From the NCBI RefSeq assembly GCF_012427705.1, contig NZ_CP048602.1, positions 868,001-932,000 of the forward strand: a stretch of DNA of 64,000 bases. Direction: 5' to 3'. The translations under genes were made by a program, and so were the position numbers. Positions 27,220-37,109 of this stretch are shown in pieces (the stretch's first letter is position 1; the number at the start of each line of letters is the position of its first letter). The DNA is from Vreelandella piezotolerans. GTDB taxonomy: Bacteria > Pseudomonadota > Gammaproteobacteria > Pseudomonadales > Halomonadaceae. The notes under the pieces are model-generated. The model worked only from the letters and a program-made list of their open reading frames with translations, was not told the DNA's origin and made no database searches.

Positions 27220-28875
27220 ATGGAATTATTGCGAGTGGTGTTTCGCCATTACCGCTGGCCGTTTTTGGGCGCGCTGGCGCTGAGCCTGATGAGCGCCGGA
27301 CTGGGCGTGGGGGTGATTGCGTTCATCAACCAGCGGCTGATCGAAGCGGGTAGTGCCCTCCCTGCGCTGCCTCAATTTTTAGGGCTATTGGCGCTGCTGC
27401 TGGCGGTCACGCTGGGCACACAGCTAGCGCTCACCTTGTTGGGCCACCATTTCGTCTTCGACCTGCGCTCCCGGCTGGTGAAGCGGATTCTGGATACCGA
27501 TATCGAACGGTTAGAGCAGCTAGGTAACGCCACCCTGCTGGCAAGCCTCTCCAGCGATGTTCGCAATATCACCATCGGTTTCGTTCGCCTGCCGGAGCTG
27601 GTGCAGGGCGTGGTACTCACGCTGGCCTCGGTGGCTTACCTTGCGTGGCTCTCACCGCAGATGGTGGTGATTACCGTGCTCTGGATGGCCTTCACCATGG
27701 GCGTTGGCTGGGTGCTGGTGTCGAAGGTGTATCGCCACTTTCATCAGGTGCGCGAAAGCGAGGATCGGCTGTATAAGGATTATCAATCGGCGATAGAAGG
27801 CCGCAAAGAGCTGGCGCTTAACCGTGACCGCGCACGGCGCTTTTTTGATGAATCCTACACGGAGAACGCCAAAGCGTACCGTCATCATATTATTCGCGCA
27901 GACACCTACCACCTCAGCGCCAATAACTGGTCCAACATCATGATGCTGGGCGCCATTGGCGTGGTGTTTTTCATGGCCAACGTGCTGGGGTGGGCAAGCC
28001 CTGCGGTGGCGGCCACTTTTGCTTTGACCCTGCTGTTTTTACGCACGCCCTTGATTCAGGCCGTGGGGGCATGGCCTACACTGATCAGCGCCCAGGTGGC
28101 GTTCGATAAACTGGCCAGCCTGGCGTTGGCCGAGTACCAGCCGGGTTTCGAGGTGGAGGACCGCTTCCACGATTGGCAGCGCTTGACGCTCACCAACGTG
28201 GTGTATCGCTACACCCCATCCTCCGGGGGGGAAGGCTTCCAGGTGGGGCCGCTCAATCTTACGCTGGCGCGTGGCGAGCAGGTGTTTCTGATTGGCGGCA
28301 ACGGCAGCGGAAAATCGACGCTGGCGCGCCTGCTGTCAGGGTTGTACCGCCCGCAAAGTGGCCAAATCAGCGTGGATGGCAAGGAGCTTGGCCCTCCAGA
28401 GTGGGCGGCGTTTCGGGCGCGCTTTGCCAGCGTCTTTACCGATTTCCACCAGTTCGACCAAGCCATGGGGCCGAGTGGCCGCGTGGCCGACCCCGCGCTG
28501 GTCACGACCTGGCTCGAGCGGCTGCAAATGCACCAGAAGCTGGAGTGGCAGGCTGATCGCGTGGTGAATACACAGCTCTCGCAAGGGCAACGCAAGCGTT
28601 TGGCACTGCTGCTGGCGATTGCCGAGGAGCGGGATATTCTGCTGCTGGACGAGTGGGCGGCCGACCAAGACCCGCAGTTCAGGCGGCTGTTTTACCGCGA
28701 GCTGTTACCCCATTTGAAAGCGATGGGCAAAACCGTGTTTGCCATTAGCCATGACGACAGCTACTTCGTCCATGCGGATCGTTTACTGGAAATGTCCAAG
28801 GGGCAGCTGAGTGAGCTGACGGGAGAGCAGCGGGCACAGGCCAGTGAAGATGCGGTGGCGCAGATCAGCTCGTAA
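27220..28875 (+). CDS. ABC exporter with fused permease and ATPase, SyrD/YojI (cyclic peptide exporter) family
   Basis: A 551-residue half-transporter: six membrane helices over residues 1-290 and an ATPase over about 330-540. The ATPase has Walker [10 protein letters not shown], signature [12 protein letters not shown] and Walker [11 protein letters not shown]. The non-canonical signature and the DEWAADQDP Walker B are hallmarks of the SyrD/PvdE/YojI family, which exports cyclic peptides, microcin J25 or siderophore precursors. It ends 8 bases from the convergent fhuF gene at the edge of the iron locus, so siderophore handling is plausible but unproven. I see no non-ribosomal peptide synthetase here and no Fur box before it. 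Confidence 0.88.
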   Translation: MELLRVVFRHYRWPFLGALALSLMSAGLGVGVIAFINQRLIEAGSALPALPQFLGLLALLLAVTLGTQLALTLLGHHFVFDLRSRLVKRILDTDIERLEQLGNATLLASLSSDVRNITIGFVRLPELVQGVVLTLASVAYLAWLSPQMVVITVLWMAFTMGVGWVLVSKVYRHFHQVRESEDRLYKDYQSAIEGRKELALNRDRARRFFDESYTENAKAYRHHIIRADTYHLSANNWSNIMMLGAIGVVFFMANVLGWASPAVAATFALTLLFLRTPLIQAVGAWPTLISAQVAFDKLASLALAEYQPGFEVEDRFHDWQRLTLTNVVYRYTPSSGGEGFQVGPLNLTLARGEQVFLIGGNGSGKSTLARLLSGLYRPQSGQISVDGKELGPPEWAAFRARFASVFTDFHQFDQAMGPSGRVADPALVTTWLERLQMHQKLEWQADRVVNTQLSQGQRKRLALLLAIAEERDILLLDEWAADQDPQFRRLFYRELLPHLKAMGKTVFAISHDDSYFVHADRLLEMSKGQLSELTGEQRAQASEDAVAQISS

Positions 28876-28883
28876 CGAGCGGC

Positions 28884-29657
28884 TTATCCTTTGCGACGCG
28901 CTTGGCGGTCGCACCCTTCTAGCGGGCAATTACCGCATACGTCAAACTCATCGAGCAGGTAGCGCAGGCAGCAGAGCTTGCGCACCCGCTTGACCTCTCC
29001 GCTGCCGCTGGGTTGGTACGTACGTACTGGCTCATACAACGGGTTGCGCTGTCCGTTGAGGGTGCGCGACTCCAGCAGTGCACGCGTGGCGGCCAGGGCG
29101 TCTTGGTTGACCAGCGGGTGTGCTGCCAGGGCATTGACGTAGTAATCCACGTAGCCGCCTGCGTTGCTCCAAAATACCCGTGGTGCGGCCCCGGAAATGG
29201 CCGAGAGGCGCTCGATGAGCGGGGCCCAGTGCTGCTCGATGAGCGTGGCAAAGCGAGCAGCGGTGTCCAGCGTAGTAAAACGCTCGCCTTCATGGGGTAG
29301 CCAAAGCCCTTGAGTACAGCCTTCCTCATTTTGAATCACATAGAGATCATCCAGCCCGACGGGTAGGTCGCGATTCAGCAGCAGATGAGCGGTCAGCGTG
29401 GGAACGGTGAGGGTGCTGAAGTGCCATTTCGACCAAAGCGAGGCGATGGCGCGCTTGTCTCCATTCGGGTAGCGGCTGGCGTAGCGCGCCATGTCCTCTT
29501 CGAGCAGCGCAGCATTGCGCCAGCGAGACGCCTTGATAGCCCCCTGTGGCACCGCTCCTTCGATCAATGGCGGCGTAAAATGCTCAAGTGGCCCTTGATA
29601 GCAATCAGCGAGAGACAGTGGCAAGACGGTGTCGGGTTGGCGCAAAGCGAGAGGCAT
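28884..29657 (-). CDS. fhuF: Siderophore-iron reductase FhuF
   Basis: A 257-residue cytoplasmic iron-sulfur protein that reduces ferric iron in hydroxamate siderophores so that iron is released. The C-terminal cluster motif is complete: KLCCLRYLLDEFDVCGNC fits the FhuF pattern C-C-x10-C-x2-C that binds a [2Fe-2S] centre. I choose the ATG at 29657 with GGAG 7 bases upstream; a longer open frame runs into the Fur-box-like site at 29704. It belongs with fhuC, the cytochrome b and fhuB. The frame's upstream extension to 29705 lacks family resemblance. Confidence 0.9.
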   Translation of the reverse strand: MPLALRQPDTVLPLSLADCYQGPLEHFTPPLIEGAVPQGAIKASRWRNAALLEEDMARYASRYPNGDKRAIASLWSKWHFSTLTVPTLTAHLLLNRDLPVGLDDLYVIQNEEGCTQGLWLPHEGERFTTLDTAARFATLIEQHWAPLIERLSAISGAAPRVFWSNAGGYVDYYVNALAAHPLVNQDALAATRALLESRTLNGQRNPLYEPVRTYQPSGSGEVKRVRKLCCLRYLLDEFDVCGNCPLEGCDRQARRKG

Positions 29658-29703
29658 AACCGAACTCCAAGACGTGATAAGCGCACGTGAGTAGAGTCTC
29701 AGC

Positions 29704-29722
29704 ATAAGCGATAATGCTTATC
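29704..29722 (-). promoter_or_regulatory. Fur-box-like site upstream of fhuF
   Basis: An inverted repeat ATAAGC-N6-GCTTAT overlaps GATAATGCTTATC, matching 12 of 19 positions of the Fur consensus. It lies about 47 bases before the fhuF start, suitable for iron repression. Confidence 0.65.
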
Positions 29723-29767
29723 AGTTGAAGAGTTAATTGAGAACGACTCTTCTTCCAGCCGTGGCGT

Positions 29768-30535
29768 TCATTGCGCCACGGCTATGCGGTGTCCGCCATT
29801 GGGGTGCTGCATGACCTGCATGGGTAGGCCGTAAATGGCTTCTAACGTGGTATTTTGCATCAGGGCATCGGGCGTGCCGTGGGCCAGCAGGCGGCCACTG
29901 TGAAGCGCCATGAGTTCATCGCAATAGCGCGAGGCCATGTTAATGTCGTGAAGAACGATGATCACGCCCAGGTTCAGCTCGTCGCAGAGCTTACGAATCA
30001 GCGCCAATACTTCCATTTGGTGGGCGATATCCAGCGCCGCGAGCGGCTCATCCAACAGTAGAAAGCGGCTGCCCTGGGCAATCAGCATGGCCAGCCATAC
30101 CCGCTGGCGCTCTCCGCCCGAGAGCGTATCCACTAAGCGGTCAGCGAAGGCTTCCGTGTGGGTGAGGGCAATCGCCCGCTCGATCGCCTCTTTGTCTTTT
30201 TGATTATGGCGACCCAGTAGACCGTGCCAGGGGTAACGCCCAAACGCCACCAGCTCGCGTCCGGTGAGATTTTCGGCACTGGGTAGATGCTGGGGCAGGT
30301 AGGCAACTTGACGGGCAAACTCACGATGCCCCCACGCCTGCAAAGGGCGTTCATCAAAATGAATGTCGCCTTCACTGACGGGCTGCTGCTGGGCCAGCAG
30401 CTTGATCAGCGTCGATTTTCCAGAGCCATTATGGCCAATCAGACCATACACCTTGCCTTCTTCAAAGGTGTGGTGAATCGGTTGAAGAAGGGGCTTGCCG
30501 TTGATGGCGAAGGTGGCACCCTGAACGTTAAACAT
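29768..30535 (-). CDS. fhuC: Ferric hydroxamate ABC transporter ATP-binding protein FhuC
   Basis: A 255-residue ATPase that powers import of iron-siderophore complexes through FhuB. Walker A is GHNGSGKST, the signature LSGGERQRVWLA, Walker B FLLLDEPLAALD and the switch histidine is in IVLHDINMASRYCDE. It matches FhuC-type proteins at QVAYLPQHLP and GRYPWHG. AGGAG lies 7 bases upstream. The permease gene fhuB lies 0.8 kb away on the other strand, with a cytochrome b gene between. No substrate-binding protein (FhuD) gene is found in the window. Confidence 0.92.
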   Translation of the reverse strand: MFNVQGATFAINGKPLLQPIHHTFEEGKVYGLIGHNGSGKSTLIKLLAQQQPVSEGDIHFDERPLQAWGHREFARQVAYLPQHLPSAENLTGRELVAFGRYPWHGLLGRHNQKDKEAIERAIALTHTEAFADRLVDTLSGGERQRVWLAMLIAQGSRFLLLDEPLAALDIAHQMEVLALIRKLCDELNLGVIIVLHDINMASRYCDELMALHSGRLLAHGTPDALMQNTTLEAIYGLPMQVMQHPNGGHRIAVAQ

Positions 30536-30585
30536 GCGTCACTCCTGGCCAAGCGGGCATCGAGCAAATGAAAGATATATTGTAT

Positions 30586-30600
30586 CGCTAATAGTTATCA
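30586..30600 (-). promoter_or_regulatory. Fur-box-like site upstream of fhuC
   Basis: On the minus strand TGATAACTATTAGCG matches 11 of 14 informative positions of the 7-1-7 Fur motif. It lies about 51 bases before the fhuC start and abuts the stop of the cytochrome b gene. Confidence 0.65.
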
Positions 30601-30601
30601 T

Positions 30602-31171
30602 TTAGAAATTTTTCCGTGACCGGCCGCCTATAATGGCCATGACGATATGCCCGGCCACCAGCAGAAGCAGTAGCCAAGAGAGCGGACTGTGCAGCAGGTC
30701 GGCAGGGAGCATGAGCGCCGGAGTATCGTTCTCTGCACCAGGAATCAGCTCCCAGCCATACGCCTTGAGTGGCCAGCCGCCAGCGTAGTGTCTGATTAAG
30801 CCAAGGCTGGCAATCAGCATTAACAGGGCATAAAACGCCCCATGCACGATGCGCGCCAGTCGGCCACGTAGCGTTTTCGGTGGCTGCGGCCGCTGATGAC
30901 GCTGGCTATACCACCAAAGTAATCGCCCTAAAGTGATGACCATTAGCAGTAGTCCGATCGCACCGTGTGGCGCTAGCCGTGACAGCATTAACGTCACGCT
31001 CGTTTCGCCCAACACACGCCACATGGCCACGACGAAAAACTGGGTGAGTACTAACAACGCCGTGAGCCAGTGAAACGAGCGGCTGACGAGACCGTAGCGA
31101 AAGGGCGTATCTCGCCACGTGTTGGGCAAGGCGGCAGAGTTTGACACTGCTTTCAACATAATGAGGCTCAT
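30602..31171 (-). CDS. Cytochrome b family membrane protein in the iron locus
   Basis: A 189-residue four-helix membrane protein of the cytochrome b561 type. Candidate haem histidines are in VSRSFHWLTALLVLTQF, LAPHGAIGLLLMVITLG, RIVHGAFYALLMLIASLG and LLLLVAGHIVMAI. It lies between fhuC and fhuB, each with a Fur-like site, so it is probably iron-regulated. It could supply electrons for ferric siderophore reduction alongside FhuF; this is inference from position. The ribosome-binding site is weak for the ATG at 31171; an ATG at 31159 is an alternative. It differs clearly from the cytochrome b at 23665. Confidence 0.82.
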   Translation of the reverse strand: MSLIMLKAVSNSAALPNTWRDTPFRYGLVSRSFHWLTALLVLTQFFVVAMWRVLGETSVTLMLSRLAPHGAIGLLLMVITLGRLLWWYSQRHQRPQPPKTLRGRLARIVHGAFYALLMLIASLGLIRHYAGGWPLKAYGWELIPGAENDTPALMLPADLLHSPLSWLLLLLVAGHIVMAIIGGRSRKNF

Positions 31172-31199
31172 GAGTCATGGGCGTTGGACAAGATTGTAG

Positions 31200-31214
31200 T
31201 GTGAATACTTATCA
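31200..31214. promoter_or_regulatory. Fur-box-like site between cytochrome b and fhuB genes
   Basis: TGTGAATACTTATCA (reverse TGATAAGTATTCACA) matches 11 of 14 informative positions of the 7-1-7 Fur motif. It lies 29 bases before the cytochrome b start and 108 before fhuB and could control both. Confidence 0.65.
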
Positions 31215-31321
31215 TTTAGAATCTCGCCCTTTGATTTATTTTCTGCTTTCTCGATTGCCAAGGTCACGCCCATGACAATGCCTGCCCGTGCCTCCGCTGT
31301 CCTCGTTGACGGGATATTGTC

Positions 31322-33301
31322 ATGCACCTGATGCGTCGCCGTTCTCCCGCTCCTATCTGCTTACTGCTGAGCTTGCCGTTGATGGTATTGCTGTGGCTGA
31401 GCTTGCAGCAGCAGGGCGGTATCGCGCAGAGCGCACAGGCGCTGTTGTCTCCCACGTTCGATAACGTCGATGAGCTGCTGCTGCACTTCGCTTGGTGGCC
31501 GCGCTTTACCATTGCGCTATTAGCCGGTGGCGGTCTAGCGCTGGCTGGGGTGCTGATGCAACAGGTGCTCCGTAACCCGCTGGCATCGCCCACCACCTTG
31601 GGCGTGGCGTCGGGCGCCAACTTGGCGCTGATGGCGGTGACGCTATTGGCCCCCGGCATGCTTGCGATAGGCAGTGAGTGGATTGCGCTGCTAGGTGGCG
31701 CTGCCGCTATGGGGCTGGTGTTTGCACTCTCGTGGCGGCGTGGATTGGCGCCCATCGCGGTGGTGCTGGCGGGGTTGGTGGTCAATCTGTATCTGGGCGC
31801 GCTCTCTACAGCCTTGCTGTTGTTCAATCATGAAACCCTGGCGGGGCTGCTGATTTGGGGGGCAGGCTCTCTGGCGCAGAATGGCTGGGATGGCGTGGCG
31901 TCACTGGCGCCACGACTGGCTCTTTGCGGTTTGGCCGCGTGGCTGTTGCTTCGCCCTTTAGCCGTGTTAGAGCTTGACGACGCCAGCGCCAAAAGCCTGG
32001 GGATTTCGCTCAAGCATTTGCGCTTTGCCGGGTTAGGGCTGGCGGTCTTCCTCACCGGTAGCGTGGTGAGCGTGGTCGGGATCATCGGCTTCATAGGGTT
32101 AGCGGCTCCCAATATCGTCCGTATGGCGGGAGCACGCACATTGCGCGCGCGCATACTTTGGTCGACGTTATTAGGCGCTGTGCTGCTGGCCACCACGGAT
32201 CTCTTGCTGCAGCGCTTTTCCGGCATGGTAGCGACGCTAATTCCCACCGGGGCCGTGTCCGGAGCGTTAGGCGCGCCACTACTCATGTGGTTGATTCCCC
32301 GCCTTAAGCTGCAGGGGGACCGTCCGCCCCAGGCATCTGGGGTGGTGATCACGCGTCACGCTGCGCCCCACCGTTTAATCACAGGGCTACTGCTGGCGCT
32401 GGTGGCGGCCATGGTGGTGGGCCATTTAGTGGGGCAAGGGGCCAACGGCTGGAGCATCATTGCCCCGACGAATTGGGGGGTGATTGAGTGGCGCTTTCCG
32501 CGCGTAATGGCGGCAGCGGCTAGCGGTTTGATGCTGGCAATAGCGGGGACCATTCTTCAACGCCTTTCGGCCAACCCCATGGCGAGCCCCGAAGTGTTGG
32601 GTATTAGCGGTGGCTGTGCTATTGCGCTGATCTTGGGTATTTATCTACTCCCTGCCCCCAGTCATGCACTATTAGTGGCGATAGGAGCGCTAGGGGCACT
32701 GGCGACGCTACTAGTATTGGTAGTGCTCAATCGTAAAAGTGGTTTCGTACCGGAGCGGCTCCTGCTCAGCGGTGTGGCGATTAGCGCGCTGTTCGATGCG
32801 GTGCGCAGTGTGCTACTGGCAGGTGGTGATCCGCGCGGACAGCAAGTCATCGCCTGGCTGGCAGGCTCTACCTATTACGTGGAGGTGGGTAGTGCGCTGC
32901 TCGTGGGAGGAATCGCAGCGGCACTAGCGCTGATATCGCTGCCGTTCACTCGCTGGTTAGACATCATGCCGATGGGCGCCGCTACCGCGCGTTCACTGGG
33001 CATTGGCTTAAACCATGCGCGCCTAGCGCTACTGCTGCTGGTCGCTCTGCTCACCGCCTGCGCCACCCTGGTGGTGGGGCCGCTCTCCTTCATTGGCTTA
33101 TTAGCCCCGCACATGGCTCGGCTACTGGGCTTCTCCCGCGCCCGCCAGCACTTAGTAGGCGCTGCCTTGATCGGTATGTTGTTGATGGTATTGGCCGACT
33201 GGGTGGGCCGCCAGATCATGTTCCCTTATGAGATTCCGGCAGGCTTAGTAGCATCGTTGCTGGGCGGTGCCTACTTCATGTGGGGGCTGCGGCGGTTATG
33301 A
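31322..33301 (+). CDS. fhuB: Ferric hydroxamate ABC transporter permease FhuB
   Basis: A 659-residue inner-membrane permease made of two homologous FecCD-type halves (about 1-330 and 340-659), as in E. coli FhuB. Each half has about ten membrane helices and the coupling-loop sequence that meets the ATPase (first half [17 protein letters not shown], second half [18 protein letters not shown]). Both halves also have the G..LQ..L.NPLA.P..LG signature ([17 protein letters not shown] and [17 protein letters not shown]). It moves iron-hydroxamates into the cytoplasm with FhuC. GGGA lies about 8 bases before the start. FhuD and an outer-membrane siderophore receptor are not next to it. Confidence 0.93.
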   Translation: MHLMRRRSPAPICLLLSLPLMVLLWLSLQQQGGIAQSAQALLSPTFDNVDELLLHFAWWPRFTIALLAGGGLALAGVLMQQVLRNPLASPTTLGVASGANLALMAVTLLAPGMLAIGSEWIALLGGAAAMGLVFALSWRRGLAPIAVVLAGLVVNLYLGALSTALLLFNHETLAGLLIWGAGSLAQNGWDGVASLAPRLALCGLAAWLLLRPLAVLELDDASAKSLGISLKHLRFAGLGLAVFLTGSVVSVVGIIGFIGLAAPNIVRMAGARTLRARILWSTLLGAVLLATTDLLLQRFSGMVATLIPTGAVSGALGAPLLMWLIPRLKLQGDRPPQASGVVITRHAAPHRLITGLLLALVAAMVVGHLVGQGANGWSIIAPTNWGVIEWRFPRVMAAAASGLMLAIAGTILQRLSANPMASPEVLGISGGCAIALILGIYLLPAPSHALLVAIGALGALATLLVLVVLNRKSGFVPERLLLSGVAISALFDAVRSVLLAGGDPRGQQVIAWLAGSTYYVEVGSALLVGGIAAALALISLPFTRWLDIMPMGAATARSLGIGLNHARLALLLLVALLTACATLVVGPLSFIGLLAPHMARLLGFSRARQHLVGAALIGMLLMVLADWVGRQIMFPYEIPAGLVASLLGGAYFMWGLRRL

Positions 33302-33337
33302 GCACGTAGTCTCGGTATGTATGAATTTTACTAATGC

Positions 33338-33361
33338 ATCATTAGCAAGATGATTTTTTTT
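33338..33361 (+). terminator. Weak terminator after fhuB
   Basis: ATCAT and ATGAT pair around a 7-base loop and are followed by seven or more T. The stem is only 5 bp. Confidence 0.35.
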
Positions 33362-33417
33362 ATATGAGCCCTCCCTTACCCTAGCGCCATCTTTACTCAA
33401 GCATAAGGCGAACGGCA

Positions 33418-34029
33418 ATGTGGGAAAGCTACCTAACGGGGTTAGTGGTGTGTGGCGGCATCATCATGGCGATTGGGGCGCAGAACGCTTACGTGCTGGG
33501 GCTGGCCGTTCGCCGCGAATACCACTGGTGGTCGGCGGGGCTGTGCATGAGTGCGGATGTCGTGCTACTGACGGCCGGCATGTTTGGTGCCAGCGCATTT
33601 TTGCTCACCATGCCGAGCGCCATGGAAGCCATGCGCTGGGTGGGCGTGCTGTTCTTGAGTTGGCTGGCGGCACAAGCGCTATGGCGTGCAGTCAGCGGCC
33701 GTGAAGGCTTGAAAGTCAACGGCGTCAAAGCCCGCAGCCTGCGCAGTGTGCTGCTGGCGACACTAGCGGTGACGGTGCTCAACCCGCAGGTCTACCTCGA
33801 TACGCTGCTGCTGATTCCCGCTATTGGTGCCCAGCAGGAGAGTGCTGGCGTGTTCGTCGCGGGGGCGTCGACAGCGTCGATTCTCTGGTTCAGCCTGTTG
33901 GCCTGGGGCGGGGCGGCGCTATCGCCATGGCTCTCCCGTCCCGGCGCATGGCGCACCATCGATGGGCTGATCGGCCTGATGATGGCGGCCATCGCAGTGC
34001 ACCTTGCGTTCGACTCGGTACTGTTTTAA
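33418..34029 (+). CDS. LysE/ArgO family amino acid exporter
   Basis: A 203-residue inner-membrane exporter of basic amino acids. The start MWESYLTGLVVCGGIIMAIG, the signature GAQNAYVLGLAVRREYHWW and the LNPQVYLDTLLLIPAIG segment are typical of LysE/ArgO proteins; about six helices are seen. E. coli ArgO exports arginine under control of ArgP, and an argP gene is at 26197-27063, so ArgP control is likely. AAGGCGA lies 6 bases upstream. It is convergent with the threonine aldolase gene. Confidence 0.88.
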   Translation: MWESYLTGLVVCGGIIMAIGAQNAYVLGLAVRREYHWWSAGLCMSADVVLLTAGMFGASAFLLTMPSAMEAMRWVGVLFLSWLAAQALWRAVSGREGLKVNGVKARSLRSVLLATLAVTVLNPQVYLDTLLLIPAIGAQQESAGVFVAGASTASILWFSLLAWGGAALSPWLSRPGAWRTIDGLIGLMMAAIAVHLAFDSVLF

Positions 34030-34056
34030 GCAACGTGCAAGAAACGCATCCTCCGG

Positions 34057-35067
34057 CTACGCCTGATCGAAGTAGCGCTGGACGATGGTCAGCACTTGTT
34101 CGATATCGTCGTCGCTAATGTCTCGATGCACGACCATGCGCGTAGCGTAAAGAAGTTCTATCAGCACGCCATTCGCCTTGAGCCACTTAGCCAACGGCGC
34201 GACATGCGCTGGGTCGATGCGCACGAATACCATATTGGTGGCCTGGGAGGTCACCTCGATGGCGGAAAAGGCTGCCAAACCTTCGGCCAAGCGTGCCGCA
34301 CGACGGTGGTCGTGAGCCAAATCTGCCACGTGGTGATCCAGGGCGTGCTGGCAGGCGGCGGCGATGAGGCCTGCTTGGCGCATACCGCCACCCACGACCT
34401 TTCGCCAACGTCGAGCCCGGTCGATCAATGCCTGAGAGCCCACCAGTGCCGAGCCCATGGGCGTGCCTAACCCCTTCGAGAAGCATAGCGACACGCTGTC
34501 GAAAGGCTGACAAAGCTGTTTGAGAGAGGTGTCCGTGGCCACGGCGGCATTGAATAGCCGGGCACCGTCTAGGTGGGTAGCCAGGCCGTGTTCTCGGGCC
34601 AGCGCGGTGGCCTGCTGCACGTACTCGGCAGGCAGTACCTTGCCACCTATGGTGTTCTCCAGCGCCAAGAGCCGAGTACGGGCAAAGTGGAAGTCATCGG
34701 CCTTGACGGCGGCGGCGATTTTGTCGAGGGGCAGGCTGCCGTCTGGTGCGTTTTCGATCGGCTGGGGTTGAATGCTGCCCAATACCGCGGCACCGCCCCC
34801 TTCGTAGCGATAGGTGTGGGCGTTCTGGCCGACGATGTACTCATCACCCCGCTCGCAGTGGGCCATCAAAGCCACCAGGTTGCTCTGGGTGCCGCTGGGG
34901 AACAGCAGCGCCGCTTCTTTACCCGCACGCTCGGCCAGCGTGGCTTGAAAGGCGTTCACCGTCGGGTCGTCGCCCCATACGTCGTCGCCCAGCGGGGCCG
35001 CCATCATGGCGTCTCGCATGGCGGCGGTAGGGCGTGTCACCGTATCGCTTCTTAAATCAATCTTCAT
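34057..35067 (-). CDS. ltaE: Low-specificity L-threonine aldolase
   Basis: A 336-residue PLP enzyme that splits L-threonine or L-allo-threonine to glycine and acetaldehyde. The start MKIDLRSDTVTRPTAAMRDA and the GDDVWGDDPTVNAFQ motif are diagnostic. The PLP lysine is in SLCFSKGLGTPMGSAL; the substrate-region HLDGARLFNAAV is present. AGGAG lies 7 bases before the ATG at 35067, which I prefer to the upstream frame start at 35109. It is divergent from an FAD oxidoreductase gene. Confidence 0.93.
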   Translation of the reverse strand: MKIDLRSDTVTRPTAAMRDAMMAAPLGDDVWGDDPTVNAFQATLAERAGKEAALLFPSGTQSNLVALMAHCERGDEYIVGQNAHTYRYEGGGAAVLGSIQPQPIENAPDGSLPLDKIAAAVKADDFHFARTRLLALENTIGGKVLPAEYVQQATALAREHGLATHLDGARLFNAAVATDTSLKQLCQPFDSVSLCFSKGLGTPMGSALVGSQALIDRARRWRKVVGGGMRQAGLIAAACQHALDHHVADLAHDHRRAARLAEGLAAFSAIEVTSQATNMVFVRIDPAHVAPLAKWLKANGVLIELLYATRMVVHRDISDDDIEQVLTIVQRYFDQA

Positions 35068-35191
35068 GGAACGACTCCTGGTTGAGGCAGAGACAGGGCA
35101 CGCTGCCAATCATCCACTATGGTTAATGGGTGCGACACCCAACGTTTATCTGCCCGGTCTGACCGTATGGCAATCCAGCATAGGCAATAAG

Positions 35192-36424
35192 ATGGATCTT
35201 AAAAGTGGTTATCCGTTCTGGACGGTAAAAAATGGATTATTGACCCCTTTTCCGCAGCTTAACCAGGATTTGCAAGCGGAAACAGTGATTATTGGCGGCG
35301 GTATTACCGGTGCTTTGATCGCCGACGAGCTAAGCCGCCACGGCCATCGCGTCGTAGTGCTCGAGAGGCGTGATGTAGGGTGGGGAAGCTCTGCGGCCAG
35401 TACGGCGCTACTGCAGTATGAAATCGACACCCATATGGTGCATTTGGCCGAGCAGTACGGTGAGGCCAATGCCGTGATGGCCTATCGAAGCTGCGCCGAG
35501 GCGATTGTCTCGCTAGAGCGCTTGGCTGCCGAGTTGGGTAATGTCGCTTTCAGTCGCCAGAAGAGCCTCTACTTCGCGAGCCAAGAAGCGGATGTCGACG
35601 CGTTGAAGGCTGAGCTTGCGATGCGCAAGCGCTTCGGCTTCGATGTCGCTTGGCTGGAACAGCGTGCGATTGAGGCTGACTACGGCTTTTCAGCGCCAGG
35701 GGCGATCCTGTCCTCGTTGGCCGCCCGTATCGACCCATACCGCATGGCATATCACTTACTGGAAAACGTCGTCCGTCGGGGCAGCCAAGTGTTCGATCGC
35801 ACCCAGGTGGAGCAGCTGATAACTGATGACGACGGCGTCAACGTTCGGCTTCGTAATGGGGCTACGCTGCGTTGCCAACAGGTCATTATCGCTTCTGGGT
35901 ACGAAAGCCAAACGTGGTTGCCAGCGCCAGTGGCTGCCAATCGTAGTAGCTATGCGTTTGTGACCGACCCCTTGCCTAGCGAGGTATTGGGCAAGCTGGG
36001 ACACACGCTGGTGTGGGAGTCCGCACGACCGTATCTCTACCTGCGTTCCACGCAAGAAGGGCGGTTATTGATCGGCGGAGAGGATGACGATGAAGACATT
36101 GCCGAGCGTCGGGACGCACGGGTGATGGAAAAAGCGCGAACGCTGGCGGCCAAGGTAGAAACACTGTGGCCTGACCTTGAGATCAATCCGACGTTTTGCT
36201 GGGGTGGCACGTTCGCGGAAACCGACGACGGTTTGCCCTATTTCGGGCCTCACGAGGCGCTAGGTCCTCGAGTGCATTTCGCCATGGCCTACGGCGGTAA
36301 CGGCATCACGTATAGCATGATAGGTGCCCAACTGCTGCGTGCACTGATCGAAGGTCGCGAGCACCCCCTTGGGGCGTTGTTCTCCTTTCAGCGAGAGCCT
36401 TCGATGGCGTCAACGCGCCGTTAA
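35192..36424 (+). CDS. FAD-dependent oxidoreductase, DAO/glycine oxidase family
   Basis: A 410-residue flavoenzyme. The FAD-binding Rossmann motif VIIGGGITGALIADELSRHG lies near residue 35, followed by VVVLERRDVGWGSSAAST, and the C-terminal GGTFAETDDGLPYFG plus AMAYGGNGITYSMIGA complete the DAO fold. It resembles the YgaF/glycine oxidase-like group encoded near amino acid genes; the substrate (a secondary amine or D-amino acid) is unknown. The start at 35192 (MDLKSGYPFW) has only a weak AGG; the frame is open further upstream but overlaps the threonine aldolase leader. It may join threonine aldolase in glycine metabolism, but this rests only on proximity. Confidence 0.82.
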   Translation: MDLKSGYPFWTVKNGLLTPFPQLNQDLQAETVIIGGGITGALIADELSRHGHRVVVLERRDVGWGSSAASTALLQYEIDTHMVHLAEQYGEANAVMAYRSCAEAIVSLERLAAELGNVAFSRQKSLYFASQEADVDALKAELAMRKRFGFDVAWLEQRAIEADYGFSAPGAILSSLAARIDPYRMAYHLLENVVRRGSQVFDRTQVEQLITDDDGVNVRLRNGATLRCQQVIIASGYESQTWLPAPVAANRSSYAFVTDPLPSEVLGKLGHTLVWESARPYLYLRSTQEGRLLIGGEDDDEDIAERRDARVMEKARTLAAKVETLWPDLEINPTFCWGGTFAETDDGLPYFGPHEALGPRVHFAMAYGGNGITYSMIGAQLLRALIEGREHPLGALFSFQREPSMASTRR

Positions 36425-36548
36425 TAAAACGCTACACTACGAGAGCTAACACACCCAGTTGCGTCAATCCTGTCGTTAAAATGACTGACCTGCCACATTG
36501 CCCGTGTGATGGCATTGTCTCGTTTGATGAATTAAGAGAGTGTCGACC

Positions 36549-37103
36549 ATGAGTCCCGCTTTGTTCCTTCGTGCCCTGGAGCGCAATGATTTGCGCTTCG
36601 TCCATGAACTCAATAACAACCAGAGCATCATGTCGTACTGGTTCGAGGAGCCTTACGAATCCTTCGATGAACTCGAAGAGCTGTACAACAAGCATATCCA
36701 CGACAACGCCGAACGGCGTTTCGTAGCAGAAGACAGCGCCGGTAACGCGATTGGTTTGGTGGAACTGATCGAAATCGACTACATCCACCGCAGCGCCGAG
36801 TTTCAGATCATCATTACCCCAGAGCACCAGGGCAAAGGGTTCGCACGCTCACTGATTCGCCAAGCGCTGCACTACTCCTTCACGATTTTGAATCTGCACA
36901 AGGTCTACTTGATCGTAGCGGTACAGAACGTCAAAGCGATCCATCTCTACGAGGAGAGCGGGTTCATCGAAGAGGGCCACTTGGTTCAGGAATTCTTCAT
37001 CAACGGCCAATACCGTGACGTCAAACGTATGTATATCCTGCAGGAGACGTATCTGGCGCAGTTGAATCAGCAGCCCATTGAAGAGGGCGGTTGGGAGTCA
37101 TGA
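36549..37103 (+). CDS. speG: Spermidine N1-acetyltransferase SpeG
   Basis: A 184-residue GNAT enzyme that acetylates spermidine and spermine with acetyl-CoA, preventing toxic polyamine build-up. It matches E. coli SpeG over its length: [63 protein letters not shown] and [10 protein letters not shown]. The acetyl-CoA loop is [12 protein letters not shown] start at the ATG 36549 with AGAGAG upstream; a GTG 9 bases earlier is possible. A long hairpin follows the stop. Confidence 0.95.
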   Translation: MSPALFLRALERNDLRFVHELNNNQSIMSYWFEEPYESFDELEELYNKHIHDNAERRFVAEDSAGNAIGLVELIEIDYIHRSAEFQIIITPEHQGKGFARSLIRQALHYSFTILNLHKVYLIVAVQNVKAIHLYEESGFIEEGHLVQEFFINGQYRDVKRMYILQETYLAQLNQQPIEEGGWES

Positions 37104-37109
37104 CACCCC

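Noticed and set aside
31264..31827. A 187-codon minus-strand frame antisense to fhuB
   Set aside because: It is rich in Ser, Pro and Ala with no domain; fhuB is the real gene.
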